Below are positions 33,210 to 34,777 of a DNA stretch of 34,777 nt, one piece after another; the first letter of the stretch is position 1, and each line of letters starts with the position of its first letter. This DNA comes from an uncultured beta proteobacterium (GTDB taxonomy: Bacteria; Pseudomonadota; Gammaproteobacteria; Burkholderiales; Burkholderiaceae). The DNA lies in the NCBI GenBank assembly GCA_903944255.1, contig CAJARE010000232.1, forward strand, positions 1-34,777. The letters run 5' to 3'. The notes below the pieces were generated by a model, which did not search any database, had not been told where the DNA came from, and saw only the letters and a list, made by a program, of their open reading frames with translations. A program made the position numbers and the translations under genes.

Positions 33210-33935
33210 ATGACGCCCGAGCAAAAGCAAGCCTTTATTGAAGGCTTTAAGGAGATGTCTAAGACGGGCATCACGATTCTGACATGGGGCTTAGTAACTG
33301 GGATCGCCATGGCAAAGTCAACGTTGACGCTTTATGAAGCACTAGCCATGAGCCTTTTTGTTTTTGCAGGTGTCGCTCAGTTAGCTTCTTTGCCTTTGAT
33401 TGCTGCTGGTCTGCCAGTTTGGATGATTTTGGTCACTACATTTATGGTGAACCTGCGCTTTGTAATCTTTAGCCTTGGATTACAGGCACACTTTGCCTAT
33501 TTGCCAGCTTGGCGAAGAGTGTTATTGGGATATTGCACGGCTGACTTTAGTTATCTCTTTTTTGTCAGGCGTTATCCCACTCCACCTACATCTACTGAGC
33601 AGAAAGCGAATACAAAGCATTTGCAGATGTATTGGTTGATGGGGATGCAAGTTTCAAACTGGACTTTATGGCAGATAGGTTCCATTACAGGAATTGTGTT
33701 CGCTCATCAGATTCCAAATAGTTGGGGTCTTGAGTTTGCAGGTGCCATTGCTTTGGTTGCCATTATTGTGCCGATGCTGGATCGTGCTTCAGCGCGTTGG
33801 GCGGCAGTAACGGCGGCGGCGGTTGCGATAATGGCCTATGGCCTACCATTTCGATTAAATATATTGTTGGCAATTATTGCTGCCATCATTGTTGGTATGA
33901 AGACAGATCGCTCTCCTAAAGGACTCATCCCTTGA
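33210..33935 (+). CDS. AzlC family branched-chain amino acid exporter, large subunit
   Basis: Large membrane subunit of a two-part amino acid exporter related to AzlC/YgaZ, which exports branched-chain amino acids (YgaZH exports L-valine). It has several hydrophobic helices, with the family segment 'SLFVFAGVAQLASLPLIAAG' near residue 55 and 'FMVNLRFVIFSLGLQAHF' near 85. Length 241 is usual. Its stop overlaps the TTG of the small subunit gene (TTGA), so both are made together. Actual substrate is inferred from the family only. Confidence 0.93.
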   Translation: MTPEQKQAFIEGFKEMSKTGITILTWGLVTGIAMAKSTLTLYEALAMSLFVFAGVAQLASLPLIAAGLPVWMILVTTFMVNLRFVIFSLGLQAHFAYLPAWRRVLLGYCTADFSYLFFVRRYPTPPTSTEQKANTKHLQMYWLMGMQVSNWTLWQIGSITGIVFAHQIPNSWGLEFAGAIALVAIIVPMLDRASARWAAVTAAAVAIMAYGLPFRLNILLAIIAAIIVGMKTDRSPKGLIP

Positions 33936-34276
33936 GTGCTATAGATCTCAATTCTCATATTCTTTGGCTGATTCTTGGTATGACGCTTGTCACAGCGTGG
34001 ACGCGTAGCTTCTTTTTAATTCTAGGGGAGAGGGTTAGGGTCCCCGCTTGGTTATTGGAGGCTATTCGCTTTGCTCCCTTAGCAGCAATGATTGCTATCT
34101 TAGCGCCAGAAATATTCATACCAGCAGGCGCCACTAGTATCTCTGAATTTAATCTCAAACTCCCTAATATTTGGGGAGGTATTGCTGCAGTCATCACTTT
34201 CTACTTTACGAAAAAGATGCTGAGCACCTTGATCATCGGTATGGCAGTATTTACTGCAGCAAGATTTTTACTCTAA
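33932..34276 (+). CDS. AzlD family branched-chain amino acid exporter, small subunit
   Basis: Partner of the preceding gene, related to AzlD/YgaH. 114 residues with about four helices; 'ILGMTLVTAWTRSFFLILGERVRVPAWLLEAIRFAPLAAMIAILAPEI' contains the family pattern of a first helix, an Arg-rich loop and 'LRFAPLAAL'-like helix (shown split: 'LLEAIRFAPLAAMIAI'). Starts at TTG 33932 inside the overlap with azlC. The C-terminal helices are 'NIWGGIAAVITFYFTKKML' and 'LIIGMAVFTAARFLL'. It ends 48 bp before the convergent enolase-superfamily gene. Confidence 0.88.
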   Translation: MSAIDLNSHILWLILGMTLVTAWTRSFFLILGERVRVPAWLLEAIRFAPLAAMIAILAPEIFIPAGATSISEFNLKLPNIWGGIAAVITFYFTKKMLSTLIIGMAVFTAARFLL

Positions 34277-34324
34277 GTAAATTTCTTGCTTTCAGAACTG
34301 CTAAAACTTTGGAATTGGGCATCG

Positions 34325-34777
34325 TCAAAGGGTTTTAATTAAAAAAGGTTTTAGAGCTTCAAGATCTGGTTCTATTCCGAGTCCTGGCAGATCACTTAAG
34401 CCTACTTCACTATTGGTAATCTTGGGTAGGGGATTGGCGAGTAATTCTCTTAAGGGGTTTGGATTTGAGTCAACCTCTACAAATCCTGCTCCGCCAACTG
34501 CAGCCTTGAGGTGCATTGAGGCCATGAGACCAATTCCACCACCTAGCCAATGAGGGCAAAACAATTTATTGTGAAGATTGCTGGAGCGACCAATAGGAAT
34601 GCAGCCACTAAATCCACCCCACTTACCAAGGTCAGGTTGAATTACTGCAAATGCTCCACTATTAATCGCCTCATGAAACTGAATTTGACCGCGCATATTT
34701 TCACCAGCGGCTAGTTGAATTGGTGATACTGCCTTTGCCAGCATGTTCCAGTCTTGTATTGCGCAATCAGCGGGCAA
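34325..34777 (-). CDS. Mandelate racemase/muconate lactonizing enzyme family protein (3' part, runs off right edge)
   Basis: C-terminal 150 residues of an enolase-superfamily enzyme on the - strand; the start lies beyond the window. Seen: 'IQLAAGENMRG' with the third metal-ligand Glu, 'GAFAVIQPDLGKWGGFSG' and 'CPHWLGGGIGLMASMHLKAA', where the His is at the usual base position of the mandelate racemase subgroup. The C-terminal cap 'LRELLANPLP' and 'GLGIEPDLEALKPF' are typical. The reaction cannot be told; acid-sugar dehydratase or racemase are the common ones. Convergent to azlD; the short gap between them holds only a weak stem (CTTTG/CAAAG). Confidence 0.88.
   Translation of the reverse strand: MPADCAIQDWNMLAKAVSPIQLAAGENMRGQIQFHEAINSGAFAVIQPDLGKWGGFSGCIPIGRSSNLHNKLFCPHWLGGGIGLMASMHLKAAVGGAGFVEVDSNPNPLRELLANPLPKITNSEVGLSDLPGLGIEPDLEALKPFLIKTL

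Noticed and set aside
1..34777. Mobile elements, CRISPR arrays, tRNA or rRNA genes
   Set aside because: No transposase or integrase motifs, no regularly spaced direct repeats and no tRNA-like or rRNA-like stretch was seen on reading both strands by eye.

Overview
The window reads as chromosomal DNA of a free-living betaproteobacterium of the Burkholderiaceae, most likely Polynucleobacter or a close relative. This is inferred from the protein sequences and from the ndk-rlmN-ispG-hisS-yfgM-bamB-der-hfq-hflX-hflK-hflC-hisZ-purA order, which is the Burkholderiales arrangement, combined with an AT-leaning base composition and short gaps. Nearly all genes lie on the + strand. I see no rRNA, tRNA, insertion sequence, prophage, CRISPR array or integrase.

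Layout. (1) 1-709: 3' end of an OprB-type porin. (2) 893-6787: a three-gene heavy-metal-type RND efflux operon (TolC-like channel, adaptor, CzcA/CusA-like pump), whose three genes all appear to use non-ATG starts. (3) 6811-11354: surE-pcm-nlpD-like-exonuclease-rlmD, tightly packed with start/stop overlaps; rpoS, the usual neighbour of nlpD, is not here. (4) 11428-12648: a small exported protein and a convergent Bax-inhibitor-1 family membrane protein, separated by a palindromic terminator. (5) 12929-26984: the long housekeeping cluster for nucleotides (ndk, purA), rRNA/tRNA modification and charging (rlmN, hisS), isoprenoids (ispG), outer-membrane assembly (YfgM-like, bamB), ribosome GTPases (der, hflX), RNA chaperone (hfq), membrane quality control (hflK, hflC) and histidine synthesis control (hisZ). 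The pilF and rodZ genes usually found between rlmN and ispG are absent. (6) 27044-29260: malate synthase G, ending in a hairpin. (7) 29353-34276: an accessory stretch with an orphan papain-like protein, an uncatalogued 51-codon gene on the - strand, a two-TM-type ion channel with an altered filter, an MFS exporter, a dienelactone hydrolase, an unknown 165-residue protein and an AzlC/AzlD exporter pair. (8) 34325-34777: 3' part of an enolase-superfamily gene running off the right edge on the - strand.

I did not find a clear new multi-gene system. The best leads are small: hflX appears to start at CTG, the papain-like gene may be leaderless, the 51-codon gene sits behind a perfect 12-bp palindrome, the potassium-channel-like protein has a changed filter, and rpoS, pilF and rodZ are missing from their usual places.
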